Shown: in pieces, positions 34,111-40,784 of the stretch | Numbering within the stretch: the stretch's first letter is position 1 | How the letters are laid out: each line of letters starts with the position of its first letter | DNA from: Prevotella sp. UBA2809 | GTDB taxonomy: Bacteria > Bacteroidota > Bacteroidia > Bacteroidales > Bacteroidaceae | Length of the DNA: 43,686 bases | Assembly: GCA_002351725.1 (NCBI GenBank) | Contig: DEHD01000024.1 | Location: forward strand, 577 to 44,262 | Reading direction: 5' to 3' | Notes under the pieces: model-generated | The model's database searches: none | What the model saw: only the letters and a program-made list of their open reading frames with translations | What the model was told of the DNA's origin: nothing | Program-made: the position numbers and the translations under genes

Positions 34111-34631
34111 TCGCCCTCTCCGGGTACGTCGCCTGATGGCTGGGTGTTTCCGCCGCCGCCGCTTGATGGCTGGGTGTTCTCGGGGTCCTCGATATCACCG
34201 CTGTCGGTGCTGGTCACGCGCTTCACCTCCTTGCCATCGCGGTCGTAGCAGGTAATCTGGATGGCGGTACCCGCCAACTCATCCTTCAGCTCAACCGCAG
34301 GCGTAAAAATGATTCGGCGACTGGTAATGAGGCCTGCCTTAACCTCGTCTACCTTCTCTACGCTCTTGGCGCGCAGTCCGAATCGCATGGTGCCCAGTCC
34401 TGGCAGCGCTACGGAGTGGCCTTCTGTGGCCCACGCCTTGATCACCTCGCCGGCAGCATCCCAGCATGCCTGCATGATACCTTTACTAACTCCGCTGCGC
34501 AGAGCAGCCTCCTTAATCACCTTGTCCTGACTCAGACTGGTGTACAACTCCGGCATCATGATGTAGCGATACTTGCCCGCATAGGTGCCAATCTTCTGCA
34601 ACTTCTCTTGTGCTTTAACTTTTAGTGCCAT
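34107..34631 (-). CDS. HU-like DNA-binding protein (HU-related, TIGR01201 type)
   Basis: A 174-residue basic protein. An HU/IHF-like domain occupies about residues 20-125: YRYIMMPELYTSLSQDKVIK, RSGVSKGIMQACWDAAGEVI, GHSVALPGLGTMRFGLRAKS and the arm-like ITSRRIIFTPAVELKDEL. This is longer than HU and matches the HU-related family of Bacteroidales. The last 40 residues are low-complexity and acidic/Gly-rich with an imperfect repeat (NTQPSSGGGG, NTQPSGD). It should bind or bend DNA. In this order such genes cluster with smalltalk and BT4734-type primase genes; here the primase lies 6 kb away on the other strand. Confidence 0.87.
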   Translation of the reverse strand: MALKVKAQEKLQKIGTYAGKYRYIMMPELYTSLSQDKVIKEAALRSGVSKGIMQACWDAAGEVIKAWATEGHSVALPGLGTMRFGLRAKSVEKVDEVKAGLITSRRIIFTPAVELKDELAGTAIQITCYDRDGKEVKRVTSTDSGDIEDPENTQPSSGGGGNTQPSGDVPGEGD

Positions 34632-34680
34632 AATTTTTTAGTTTAGTTTTTGTGTTGGTTGTTACTTGATTTTGACGTTA

Positions 34681-34688
34681 CAAAGGTA
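34681..34688 (-). promoter_or_regulatory. -7 box of the HU-like gene
   Basis: TACCTTTG on the minus strand, about 50 bases before the ATG, matches TAnnTTTG. Confidence 0.7.
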
Positions 34689-34821
34689 CAAATTTTAAGC
34701 GAGATGCGCAAAAATCGAGTGTTAACGAATTGTTAATACCCGAGCGCGTTTTTGCGCCCACACTTGGAATAATTTTCGCCCACGTGTGAGAGATACTTTT
34801 TGCGTATTTACGAATCAAGTT

Positions 34822-34992
34822 TGTATCAAATATCAGATATCAGTTTTATTCTAGCTACCCCTCTTTTAGAGCTTCTTGAAGTTTAGATTTATATATTATT
34901 ATAATAATATATAAATCTATATAAAACTATATACCTCATCTCTCATCACCATTCCCCCCTCAAAATAAAAACTGATATCTGATATCTGATAC
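34822..34992. repeat. Nested inverted repeat: two 25-bp heptad repeats around a 34-bp palindrome
   Basis: The left arm (34822-34846) begins with GTATCAAATATCAGATATCA and continues GTTTT; the right arm (34968-34992) is its inverted copy with one change and an extra T just inside. Each arm is three heptads of TATCARA. Between them lies a perfect 34-bp palindrome (arm AGATTTATATATTATTA at 34885-34901). The two structures are nearly concentric. The rest of the 506-bp gap holds two promoters and no supported gene. Confidence 0.85.
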
Positions 34993-35060
34993 ACTTTCTT
35001 AATAATCCTTGCTATCATGAAAAAGCGTTTTCAATAATCTTTTCTTGAAATTTTTGCAAG

Positions 35061-35107
35061 ATATTGGGACTGCCGTGAGGCTATTCCCAATATTTTTTGT
35101 ATCTTTG
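35061..35107 (+). promoter_or_regulatory. Promoter of the permease gene with overlapping hairpin
   Basis: The inverted repeat ATATTGGGA (35061-35069) and TCCCAATAT (35085-35093), then a T run, ends 2 bases before the -7 box TATCTTTG (35100-35107). It could be an operator over the -33 region, or a terminator for a transcript coming out of the repeat region. Confidence 0.6.
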
Positions 35108-35137
35108 CACCATAAAACAATCTAAAGATGAAGAAAG

Positions 35138-36916
35138 ATGCTCATAGACTTAGGCATTGACGCGTGGATTACCATCGTGACGCTCGTTGCGGTGATGGCA
35201 GCGCTATTGTTTACGCGGCTCAGGTCTGACGTAGTCTTTCTTGGTGCCATCGGCATCTTATTCGTGACGGGTGTGCTGGACACCACTGAAGCCTTTTCCG
35301 GCCTTGTCAGTTCGACGGTCATCATTGTGGGTGTCATGTTCGTTGTCGTCACAGGACTGTCCTTCACAGGTGTTCTTCAGTGGATATCGAAACATGTGCT
35401 TGGACAGCCCAAGGGAGAGGTCCATGCCCTGCTGCGCCTGATGGTGCCCGTGGCGCTGCTGAGTTCATTTGTGAACAACACTTCCGTCGTGGCGCTCTTT
35501 GTAGGAGTTGTCAAACTGTGGTCCAGGAAATTGGGCATCCAACCCTCCAAATTGTTGATTCCACTGAGTTATGCTGCTGGAATGGGCGGCCCTATGGCCG
35601 CTATTGCCACGCCGACGGCCTTATTGCTGAGCGACATGTACGAATACAAGTCCGGTCAGCCCCTGAGCATCTTTACATCCACGCTACCAGCGTTGGTCTG
35701 TTTGGCTGTTGCCATGTCGGTCATCATCATCTTCCGCAGGCTCTTGCCCGACACCAACAACCCGGAGTCGGCTTTTGAGAATACCGGCGAGTACACCTTG
35801 GAAATGCTGGTCCCATCGAACAATCGTCATATTGGCCAGACCGTCGGCGAACTGGGGCTGAACCATGTGCCTGCCGGCAGCCTCATGGAACTGATTCACT
35901 TCGACAACGACCGGCTGGTGTTGCCGGTGCGCGAAGAGGAGCCCCTGCTGGGAAGCGACCGCCTCATCTTCTCGGGTCAGATTGACCAACTGCTGGAACT
36001 GGCTAAGACCTTTCAGTTTGTCATTCCCGACCATACCGTATTCAGCGTCAAAGAGCCAGGTGGCAAACAGCGTTTCAAGACGGCATACATCTGTTTCGGC
36101 AGCAACCTGATAGACACCCGAATGGGAGATACTACTTTCGAACGAGACCATGAGATAACGCTGGTTGCCGTATCGCGACGGGGTGAACGCATCAAGGTGC
36201 CTCCACGCGATGTCGTCCTGCATGCCGGCGACTCACTGCTCTTTGTCCATCAGCCACACCAGAAGATCAATACGGAAGCTATGAAATTACAGCTGGAGTT
36301 CTTTGATTCTCCTGAAATTCCTGTGACTGGTCTGAAACCGCTGGTCTCGACGGTCATTATGATCAGCATGGTGCTTTTGGCCACTACCGGCATCATGTCG
36401 CTGTTGCAGAGTGCCTTCCTCGCCGCCGGTGCCATGCTGGTGTTTGGGTGCTGTACGCCAACGCAGGCCATGAACGCCATCAAATGGAACATCCTGATAT
36501 CCCTGGGAGGAGGCATTGCATTGGGTACGGCCCTTCTGAAGACAGGTCTGGCCAATCAGATGGCGACGGGTGTCCTTCATTTGTGCGGCGGCCAGCCTCT
36601 CCTGGTGATGATTGCTCTTTGTCTGTTGGCAGCAATTGTCACTGAGTTCATTTCCAATTCGGCAACCATAGCCTTGATGTTTCCCATCATCTATGAAGCT
36701 GCTGTGAACATGGGCTGCGACCCACTTCCGTTTTCCCTCGCACTCTTGCTGGCGGTGAATGCAGCCTTCCTGACTCCCATCAGCACACCCCTCAACCTGC
36801 TGGTCTACGGTCCGGGCGGTTACAGAGCCACGGACTACCTGCGCATCGGACTCCCCGTGAAGCTGGCCTATCTGGCAATTTCCATCATCGTCATCTGTCT
36901 TATTTATGGTATATAA
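35138..36916 (+). CDS. SLC13-type (DASS) permease with two TrkA-C domains
   Basis: A 592-residue inner membrane protein. The N-terminal half has about six hydrophobic segments with the SLC13 motif SSFVNNTSVVALFVGVVKLW, then a cytoplasmic insert (residues ~215-400) containing two TrkA-C (RCK_C) ligand-binding domains (LEMLVPSNNRHIGQTVGELG and HEITLVAVSRRGERIKVPPR). The second membrane half carries EFISNSATIALMFPIIYEAA and TPISTPLNLLVYGPGGYRAT. Such proteins move dicarboxylates, sulfate or other anions with sodium; the substrate is unknown. It sits between the HU-like gene and the RhuM gene, with its own promoter, and looks like cargo rather than part of the DNA-handling module. Confidence 0.9.
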   Translation: MLIDLGIDAWITIVTLVAVMAALLFTRLRSDVVFLGAIGILFVTGVLDTTEAFSGLVSSTVIIVGVMFVVVTGLSFTGVLQWISKHVLGQPKGEVHALLRLMVPVALLSSFVNNTSVVALFVGVVKLWSRKLGIQPSKLLIPLSYAAGMGGPMAAIATPTALLLSDMYEYKSGQPLSIFTSTLPALVCLAVAMSVIIIFRRLLPDTNNPESAFENTGEYTLEMLVPSNNRHIGQTVGELGLNHVPAGSLMELIHFDNDRLVLPVREEEPLLGSDRLIFSGQIDQLLELAKTFQFVIPDHTVFSVKEPGGKQRFKTAYICFGSNLIDTRMGDTTFERDHEITLVAVSRRGERIKVPPRDVVLHAGDSLLFVHQPHQKINTEAMKLQLEFFDSPEIPVTGLKPLVSTVIMISMVLLATTGIMSLLQSAFLAAGAMLVFGCCTPTQAMNAIKWNILISLGGGIALGTALLKTGLANQMATGVLHLCGGQPLLVMIALCLLAAIVTEFISNSATIALMFPIIYEAAVNMGCDPLPFSLALLLAVNAAFLTPISTPLNLLVYGPGGYRATDYLRIGLPVKLAYLAISIIVICLIYGI

Positions 36917-36984
36917 AACAAGTGAGGACATGTCAGGTGATGATTTTTCTTGCAAAGTTTCGCTTTGTTTCCATATATTTTTAG

Positions 36985-36992
36985 TACCTTTG
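36985..36992 (+). promoter_or_regulatory. -7 box of the RhuM gene
   Basis: TACCTTTG within TTTTAGTACCTTTGCA, a 16-base string repeated exactly at the next promoter (38085-38100 region). A TTTG -33-like element is about 18 bases upstream. Confidence 0.7.
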
Positions 36993-37012
36993 CAAGCAGA
37001 AAAATCAATGAT

Positions 37013-38023
37013 ATGCCTAATAAGAAAGAAAACAAACTGGTACTCTACAAGGATGATGAGGGGAAACTGAGTGTAAATACTCTGTTTGCTGATGAAGATG
37101 TATGGTTGACGCAGGCGCAATTGGCTGAAATTTATAAGTCGAGCAAATCAAATATCAGCGAGCATCTTAAAAACATCTTTAATGATAATGAGCTAGACAA
37201 AGAAGTGGTAGTTCGGAAATTCCGAACAACCACTCAACATGGTGCAATCGAAGGCAAAACTCAGACTCATGAGGTACTACACTACAATCTCGATGTCATC
37301 ATTGCCCTTGGTTATCGTGTCCAGTCGCCTATAGCTGTACGTTTCCGTCGTTGGGCCACCAGGTTGCTGCATGAGTATATTCAGAAGGGCTTCACAATGG
37401 ACGACGAGCGACTTAAACAGGGCGGTAATCGCTACTTTAAAGAATTGCTGCAGCGCATTCGCGACATCCGTAGTAGTGAGCGCAATTTCTATCAGCAGGT
37501 TACTGATATATATGCTACATCAACAGACTATGATCCTCGTTCTAAGACTACCAAACTCTTCTTTTCTACCGTACAGAACAAGATGCACTATGCAGTGCAT
37601 GAACATACTGCTGCCGAGCTGATTTATGAGCGTGTAGATAATGAGAAACCATTTGTTGGCATGACCAGCTTTAAGGGCAACTATGTTACACGCGACGATG
37701 TAAAGATAGCCAAAAACTATCTTACGGAAATTGAATTGCAACGACTAAACTTGCTCACCTCGCAGTTTTTGGACTATGCTGAGTTTCAGGCTCTTGAGCA
37801 GAATCCTATGACGATGAACGACTGGGTGGCAGCGCTCGATGATCAAATACTTCGTCTGCGTAAGAATATTCTCGAAGGAAGTGGCACTGTGTCGCATCAG
37901 GAGGCAATAGAGAAGGCCGAGCGCGAATTTGAAATCTACCGTGAACGCGAAATGCGATTATTGGAAAGTGATTTCGATAAGGCTGTCAAGGCGCTATTGG
38001 ATAATAAGGAAGACAAAGAGTAA
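37013..38023 (+). CDS. RhuM family protein
   Basis: A 336-residue cytoplasmic protein. The N-terminal helix-turn-helix-like region VWLTQAQLAEIYKSSKSNIS and VVVRKFRTTTQHGAIEGKTQ, then LDVIIALGYRVQSPIAVRFR and TRLLHEYIQKGF, are the core RhuM blocks; the C-terminal half (SERNFYQQVTDIYATSTDYD, KNYLTEIELQRLNLLTSQFLDYAE) is the rest of the family. The upstream in-frame start lies before the promoter, so the ATG at 37013 was chosen. RhuM proteins occur in pathogenicity islands, prophages and near restriction systems; DNA binding is likely and the biochemical role is unknown. It has its own promoter and is followed by a hairpin. Confidence 0.92.
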   Translation: MPNKKENKLVLYKDDEGKLSVNTLFADEDVWLTQAQLAEIYKSSKSNISEHLKNIFNDNELDKEVVVRKFRTTTQHGAIEGKTQTHEVLHYNLDVIIALGYRVQSPIAVRFRRWATRLLHEYIQKGFTMDDERLKQGGNRYFKELLQRIRDIRSSERNFYQQVTDIYATSTDYDPRSKTTKLFFSTVQNKMHYAVHEHTAAELIYERVDNEKPFVGMTSFKGNYVTRDDVKIAKNYLTEIELQRLNLLTSQFLDYAEFQALEQNPMTMNDWVAALDDQILRLRKNILEGSGTVSHQEAIEKAEREFEIYREREMRLLESDFDKAVKALLDNKEDKE

Positions 38024-38040
38024 GAAGTATTTTGTTCAAG

Positions 38041-38081
38041 TCCCCCAAATTTCATGCATAAAAGTGCTGGAGTTTGGGGGA
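38041..38081 (+). terminator. Inverted repeat after the RhuM gene, terminator-like
   Basis: TCCCCCAAA (38041-38049) and TTTGGGGGA (38073-38081) form a perfect 9-bp stem with a 23-base loop, followed by ATTTTAG. The right arm also overlaps the -33 region of the next promoter, so it could act as an operator. Confidence 0.6.
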
Positions 38082-38088
38082 ATTTTAG

Positions 38089-38096
38089 TACCTTTG
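38089..38096 (+). promoter_or_regulatory. -7 box of the coiled-coil gene pair
   Basis: TACCTTTG in the same TTTTAGTACCTTTGCA context as the RhuM promoter; the ATG is 31 bases downstream. Confidence 0.7.
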
Positions 38097-38126
38097 CACT
38101 AAACTAAGTTAAAAGGATTGATAATA

Positions 38127-38708
38127 ATGGAATCAACTATAGAAGAACTAAAATTTGTGGCCGATTTGGCCCATAACGGAGGTATGATGAAGGCGCAAAA
38201 CGAAGCCTTGTCTGCCGACCTAACCAAGTTGCAAACCGAGCTGAACGAGAAGAAAGTCCAGTTGATGGAGATGCAGGTGATGATGGCTGCAAAAGATGAA
38301 GTGATAGCGGCTAAAGACCGCCGTATCGCCGAACTTGAAGCTATTGTTCAGCAGCAGAATAGTCAGCAACCAACGATGGTGGTTAATCAGTTTTTCGTGC
38401 TTTCGATATACAAAACCATCAGCTATATAAGTGCGCTGGATAACAGCGGACGTTGTTTTGCCGGACATTTTCTGCATCACACACTAACCGATGGCACTCC
38501 GCCTATGATGATGGCCAAGGTTGACGAGATAACCAATCTGCAAGGCGATGTGAACAGAGAGTTGGCCGACGCTATTAAAGAGGCGGCCAATAAACCAACC
38601 ACAACCATCAATGCGGCAAACTACAATGCTCATGTTGATGATCAGAACAATAATTTCCCAGAGCTGCCCCCAATGGCACCTGCAAGCGCATTATTAGCAG
38701 ATGAATAA
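38127..38708 (+). CDS. Unrecognised coiled-coil protein, first of a pair
   Basis: A 193-residue protein of no family I can name. Residues ~1-80 form a long coiled coil (KAQNEALSADLTKLQTELNE, AAKDRRIAELEAIVQQQN). A compact block follows (VVNQFFVLSIYKTISYISAL, CFAGHFLHHTLTDGTPPMMM), then a helix (VNRELADAIKEA) and a Pro/Asn-rich tail with ANYNAHVDDQNNNFPELPPM. The ATG at 38127 was chosen; the frame extends a few codons upstream by TTG. The stop overlaps the next gene (ATGAATAA). The motif NYNAHV-x2-Q-x-N reappears near the N-terminus of that gene. No membrane or signal segment. It probably assembles through the coiled coil, perhaps with its neighbour. Confidence 0.8.
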   Translation: MESTIEELKFVADLAHNGGMMKAQNEALSADLTKLQTELNEKKVQLMEMQVMMAAKDEVIAAKDRRIAELEAIVQQQNSQQPTMVVNQFFVLSIYKTISYISALDNSGRCFAGHFLHHTLTDGTPPMMMAKVDEITNLQGDVNRELADAIKEAANKPTTTINAANYNAHVDDQNNNFPELPPMAPASALLADE

Positions 38709-39294
38709 CGAAGATAAAAACAAACCGCAACAGCTTGCTGGCGTAAACCAGTATGCATACATCTGGAACTATAATGCTCATGTGGAGCATCAGCATAATT
38801 ACTATGGTGGCAAGCCCGAAAAGGAACGTGCTGAGGAACCGACCGCCCAGCTAATAGACTTTAAGTTCTTCAAGGCTGATAGGTTCGACACAATGGAGCG
38901 CCAACATGTGCTGCGATCGGCTGTCAATGGTGTGCTGCCGAGAATGGATACCGAGTCGGGACGTGATTGGGTGGCTGTCTACATCGCGTACCATTATTAT
39001 ATGGAACGCGAACTGATAATGAAGTGTCATGCCGATTTCTTTGCAGATATCGACCGACTGCTGCCTGGTGTGCTTAAGCGTGTGAACAAAGCTGAGACTG
39101 GAGCCGACAAACGCTACAAGGCCTATACCGACACGCTGAGGCTTGAGTGCAAGTGCTGGTTTATACTTAATGAGTGTCTGCCGCCGATGCAGGAGTGGAC
39201 ATCAGCGAAATATCCGTATCCTGTAGATGACGACAGGCGAAAACGAATACAAAAACTGGTAATAGAAATCTATCAAAGACTGAAGAGATCATAA
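38701..39294 (+). CDS. Unrecognised helical protein, second of a pair
   Basis: A 197-residue protein of no named family. The N-terminus contains YIWNYNAHVEHQHNYYGGKP, matching the tail motif of the gene before it at both protein and DNA level. The rest is mostly helical: FDTMERQHVLRSAVNGVLPR, SGRDWVAVYIAYHYYMEREL, HADFFADIDRLLPGVLKRVN, a Cys-rich LRLECKCWFILNECLPPMQE and a basic C-terminus RRKRIQKLVIEIYQRLKRS. No signal or membrane segment. It starts 8 bases before the previous stop, so the two are co-translated, and it ends inside a strong terminator. A function in the mobile-type region is likely but unknown. Confidence 0.8.
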   Translation: MNNEDKNKPQQLAGVNQYAYIWNYNAHVEHQHNYYGGKPEKERAEEPTAQLIDFKFFKADRFDTMERQHVLRSAVNGVLPRMDTESGRDWVAVYIAYHYYMERELIMKCHADFFADIDRLLPGVLKRVNKAETGADKRYKAYTDTLRLECKCWFILNECLPPMQEWTSAKYPYPVDDDRRKRIQKLVIEIYQRLKRS

Positions 39295-39310
39295 TCTTCA
39301 GTCTTTTTTT
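39275..39310 (+). terminator. Rho-independent terminator of the gene pair
   Basis: A perfect 12-bp stem, AAAGACTGAAGA (39275-39286) and TCTTCAGTCTTT (39295-39306), with a T run. The stop codon of the second gene is in the loop. Confidence 0.9.
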
Positions 39311-39329
39311 ATCCCATTTCTTCGTGCGC

Positions 39330-39392
39330 TTCGTGCGAAGTGTGGCTTATTCTTCGTGTGCTTCGTGCGGGCTCGGGATAAGCCGATTTTTT
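39330..39392 (+). repeat. CTTCGTGYG repeats and terminator-like hairpin
   Basis: Four copies of TTCGTGCG or TTCGTGTG occur within 39330-39369. GGCTTAT (39344-39350) pairs with ATAAGCC (39378-39384) and is followed by GATTTTTT, so this may be a second, backup terminator. Confidence 0.5.
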
Positions 39393-39417
39393 CCTTCAAT
39401 ACGTGTGTTTTTAGTCA

Positions 39418-39576
39418 TAATTTTGCAGTGCGTTCTTGAGGCTGCGCCTCGAAAATCGTTCTTTGACATGCTGCTACCAAAATCACCTCCCGAACGGCGG
39501 GAGGCGATATTACCGCGTGCTTAGGCGCGCGTACATTATTAACTTAATTATTAACTTTCTAAAATACTTATTTATT
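39418..39576 (+). promoter_or_regulatory. Promoter and structured leader of the Rha-type gene
   Basis: A -7-like box TAATTTTG (39418-39425) would give a leader of about 145 bases. The leader contains the hairpins GAGGC-TGC-GCCTC (about 39438-39450) and CCTCCCG-AACG-GCGGGAGG (about 39486-39504), the string GTTCTTTGACATGCTG, and an AT-rich run before the ATG at 39577. Confidence 0.55.
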
Positions 39577-40284
39577 ATGATTACAACAACAGTTATTTCA
39601 ACATCTACAAGTTTATCAACCCGTAAGGCTGCAAAGAGCGGCCAACAGGAGGAGCTGCGAATGAGTTCGCTGGACATCGCGGAGCTCTGCGGGAAACCTC
39701 ACAATGACATCTTGAAGGCTATCCGAAAGATGGAACTGGCGTGGGTGAAAATTAACGGGGGAAAATTTTCCCTCGTTGAATACAAGGACTCCAAGGGTGA
39801 GCTTCGCCCTTGTTACTCTCTATCGAAAACCGAGACGCTCTACATCGCTACCAAGTTTAAAGATGAGATGCGAGCCAAGCTGGTGCTGCGATGGGAGGAG
39901 CTGGAGCGCGAGAGACTTGGCGACAGACAGCAGTTGGCGCTGCCAAGTCCGCAGAAGATTCTGGCGATGGCCGACAATATAGTTGGCGAGGGATTGCGAA
40001 TACTGAACGAGGAGGCCGAGGACACTCTGACTGCCACGCAGGTGGCCAAAACGTTCAACATGACAACACTCGACTTCAACGCCGTGCTGCGCGACATGGG
40101 CATACAATATCGTCGGCATGGTCGCTGGAACCTGAGCGACGATCTGCAAGGCCGAGGCTACACTGCCGAGCGCACCCACGTGAGCTACTCGCTGAAAGGT
40201 GAGAAGAAGATACACCACTACATGACGTGGACGCTTGAAGGCCTGCGATTCCTGAACTCGAAACTTGGTTACCCAAATTTCTAG
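39577..40284 (+). CDS. Rha-type phage regulatory protein with KilAC/antirepressor C-terminus
   Basis: A 235-residue protein from MITTTVISTSTS. Residues ~27-115 are a Rha domain (MSSLDIAELCGKPHNDILKA, CYSLSKTETLYIATKFKDEM). Residues ~125-235 are a phage antirepressor KilAC-like DNA-binding domain (LPSPQKILAMADNIVGEGLR, TATQVAKTFNMTTLDFNAVL, MGIQYRRHGRWNL, THVSYSLKGEKKI, WTLEGLRFLNSKL). Both are found in temperate phages and their satellites as regulators of lysogeny. It opens the gene run that leads to the primase and M15 peptidase, so it may control that module. The ATG at 39577 follows a long structured leader. Confidence 0.87.
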   Translation: MITTTVISTSTSLSTRKAAKSGQQEELRMSSLDIAELCGKPHNDILKAIRKMELAWVKINGGKFSLVEYKDSKGELRPCYSLSKTETLYIATKFKDEMRAKLVLRWEELERERLGDRQQLALPSPQKILAMADNIVGEGLRILNEEAEDTLTATQVAKTFNMTTLDFNAVLRDMGIQYRRHGRWNLSDDLQGRGYTAERTHVSYSLKGEKKIHHYMTWTLEGLRFLNSKLGYPNF

Positions 40285-40310
40285 ATTAAACATGAAACAT
40301 TAAACATTAA

Positions 40311-40475
40311 ATGGCAGGAATAAAACGAAAAGAGTATCTGCAGTATCTGGCTGAGACTCGCGACCGAGAGTTCCGGATGAAGGACGCGGGATACCAGGTG
40401 GTGCACAAGAGCATCGAAGAAATTCGCGCCGAATTCGAATCGAAATTCGGCTCGATTTTTTACATTAAACATTAA
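40311..40475 (+). CDS. Small unrecognised protein (54 residues)
   Basis: A 54-residue open frame, ATG 40311 to TAA 40473-40475, encoding a charged, helix-prone peptide: MAGIKRKEYLQYLAETRDRE, then FRMKDAGYQVVHKSIEEIRA and EFESKFGSIFYIKH. It fits exactly between the Rha-type and OB-fold genes, has an ATTAAAC-type A-rich leader like its neighbours, and its stop is inside the next gene's leader repeat. The last residues are encoded by that repeat, so the tail is probably not conserved. I recognise no family. It may assist the primase module. Confidence 0.55.
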   Translation: MAGIKRKEYLQYLAETRDREFRMKDAGYQVVHKSIEEIRAEFESKFGSIFYIKH

Positions 40476-40489
40476 ACATTAAACATTAA
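40462..40489 (+). repeat. Four tandem ACATTAA heptads before the OB-fold gene
   Basis: ACATTAA is repeated exactly four times at 40462-40489, 7 bases before the ATG at 40497. A related two-copy version precedes the small gene at 40311 and the SusE-like gene at 29757. Confidence 0.85.
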
Positions 40490-40496
40490 AAACATT

Positions 40497-40784
40497 ATGA
40501 ATACAATGATTTTGAGAGTTAAGAAGTGCGGGGCGATGACTACCGTGCAGAGTGAGAAAAGTGAAAACGGTGTGCTGAACAAGCGCACGTTAGTGTTGCA
40601 AGAGCTTGGCGGGAAATACGAAGACAGCTATGTGGTTACAGCACTTGGCAATCTGGCCACCATCGAGTGGGCCGAGGGCGAACTGGTTGTAGCCAATCTT
40701 CGATTCCAGACTCGCGAGTACAACGGACAGGTGTTTATGGACGTAATCGCAAACGAACTGGTAAAGGAAGGCGGTCGTAGATGA
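40497..40784 (+). CDS. Small OB-fold-like protein (DUF3127/SSB-like)
   Basis: A 95-residue protein rich in beta strands: NKRTLVLQELGGKYEDSYVV, LGNLATIEWAEGELVVANLR and FQTREYNGQVFMDVIANELV. The strand-loop order and the late REYNGQxFM block recall DUF3127 proteins, single-stranded-DNA-binding-like OB folds of Bacteroidota, though similarity is limited. Its stop overlaps the primase ATG (ATGA), so the two are co-translated. The likely role is a single-strand DNA-binding partner of the primase-helicase. Confidence in the gene is high, in the fold moderate. Confidence 0.75.
   Translation: MNTMILRVKKCGAMTTVQSEKSENGVLNKRTLVLQELGGKYEDSYVVTALGNLATIEWAEGELVVANLRFQTREYNGQVFMDVIANELVKEGGRR

Noticed and set aside
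34822..34992. Invertible promoter (phase-variable inverton) between the two 25-bp inverted repeats
   Set aside because: Inverted repeats of this size flank invertible promoters in Bacteroidales, but no TAnnTTTG box was found inside the segment on either strand, and the promoters of both neighbouring genes lie outside it. No recombinase gene is adjacent.
34915..35018. Minus-strand 33-codon open frame starting MIARIIKKVYQISDISFYF
   Set aside because: It includes the repeat and so resembles the primase tail, but it has no promoter or leader and ends in the AT palindrome. The likeness comes from the shared DNA repeat.
36287..37120. Antisense open frame (277 codons) spanning the permease and RhuM junction
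   Set aside because: It crosses a promoter and two well-supported genes on the other strand and has no recognisable motif.
39324..39524. 66-codon open frame between the gene pair and the Rha-type gene
   Set aside because: It has no ATG at its start, runs through CTTCGTG repeats and two hairpins, and shows no protein-like pattern; the segment is better read as terminator and leader.
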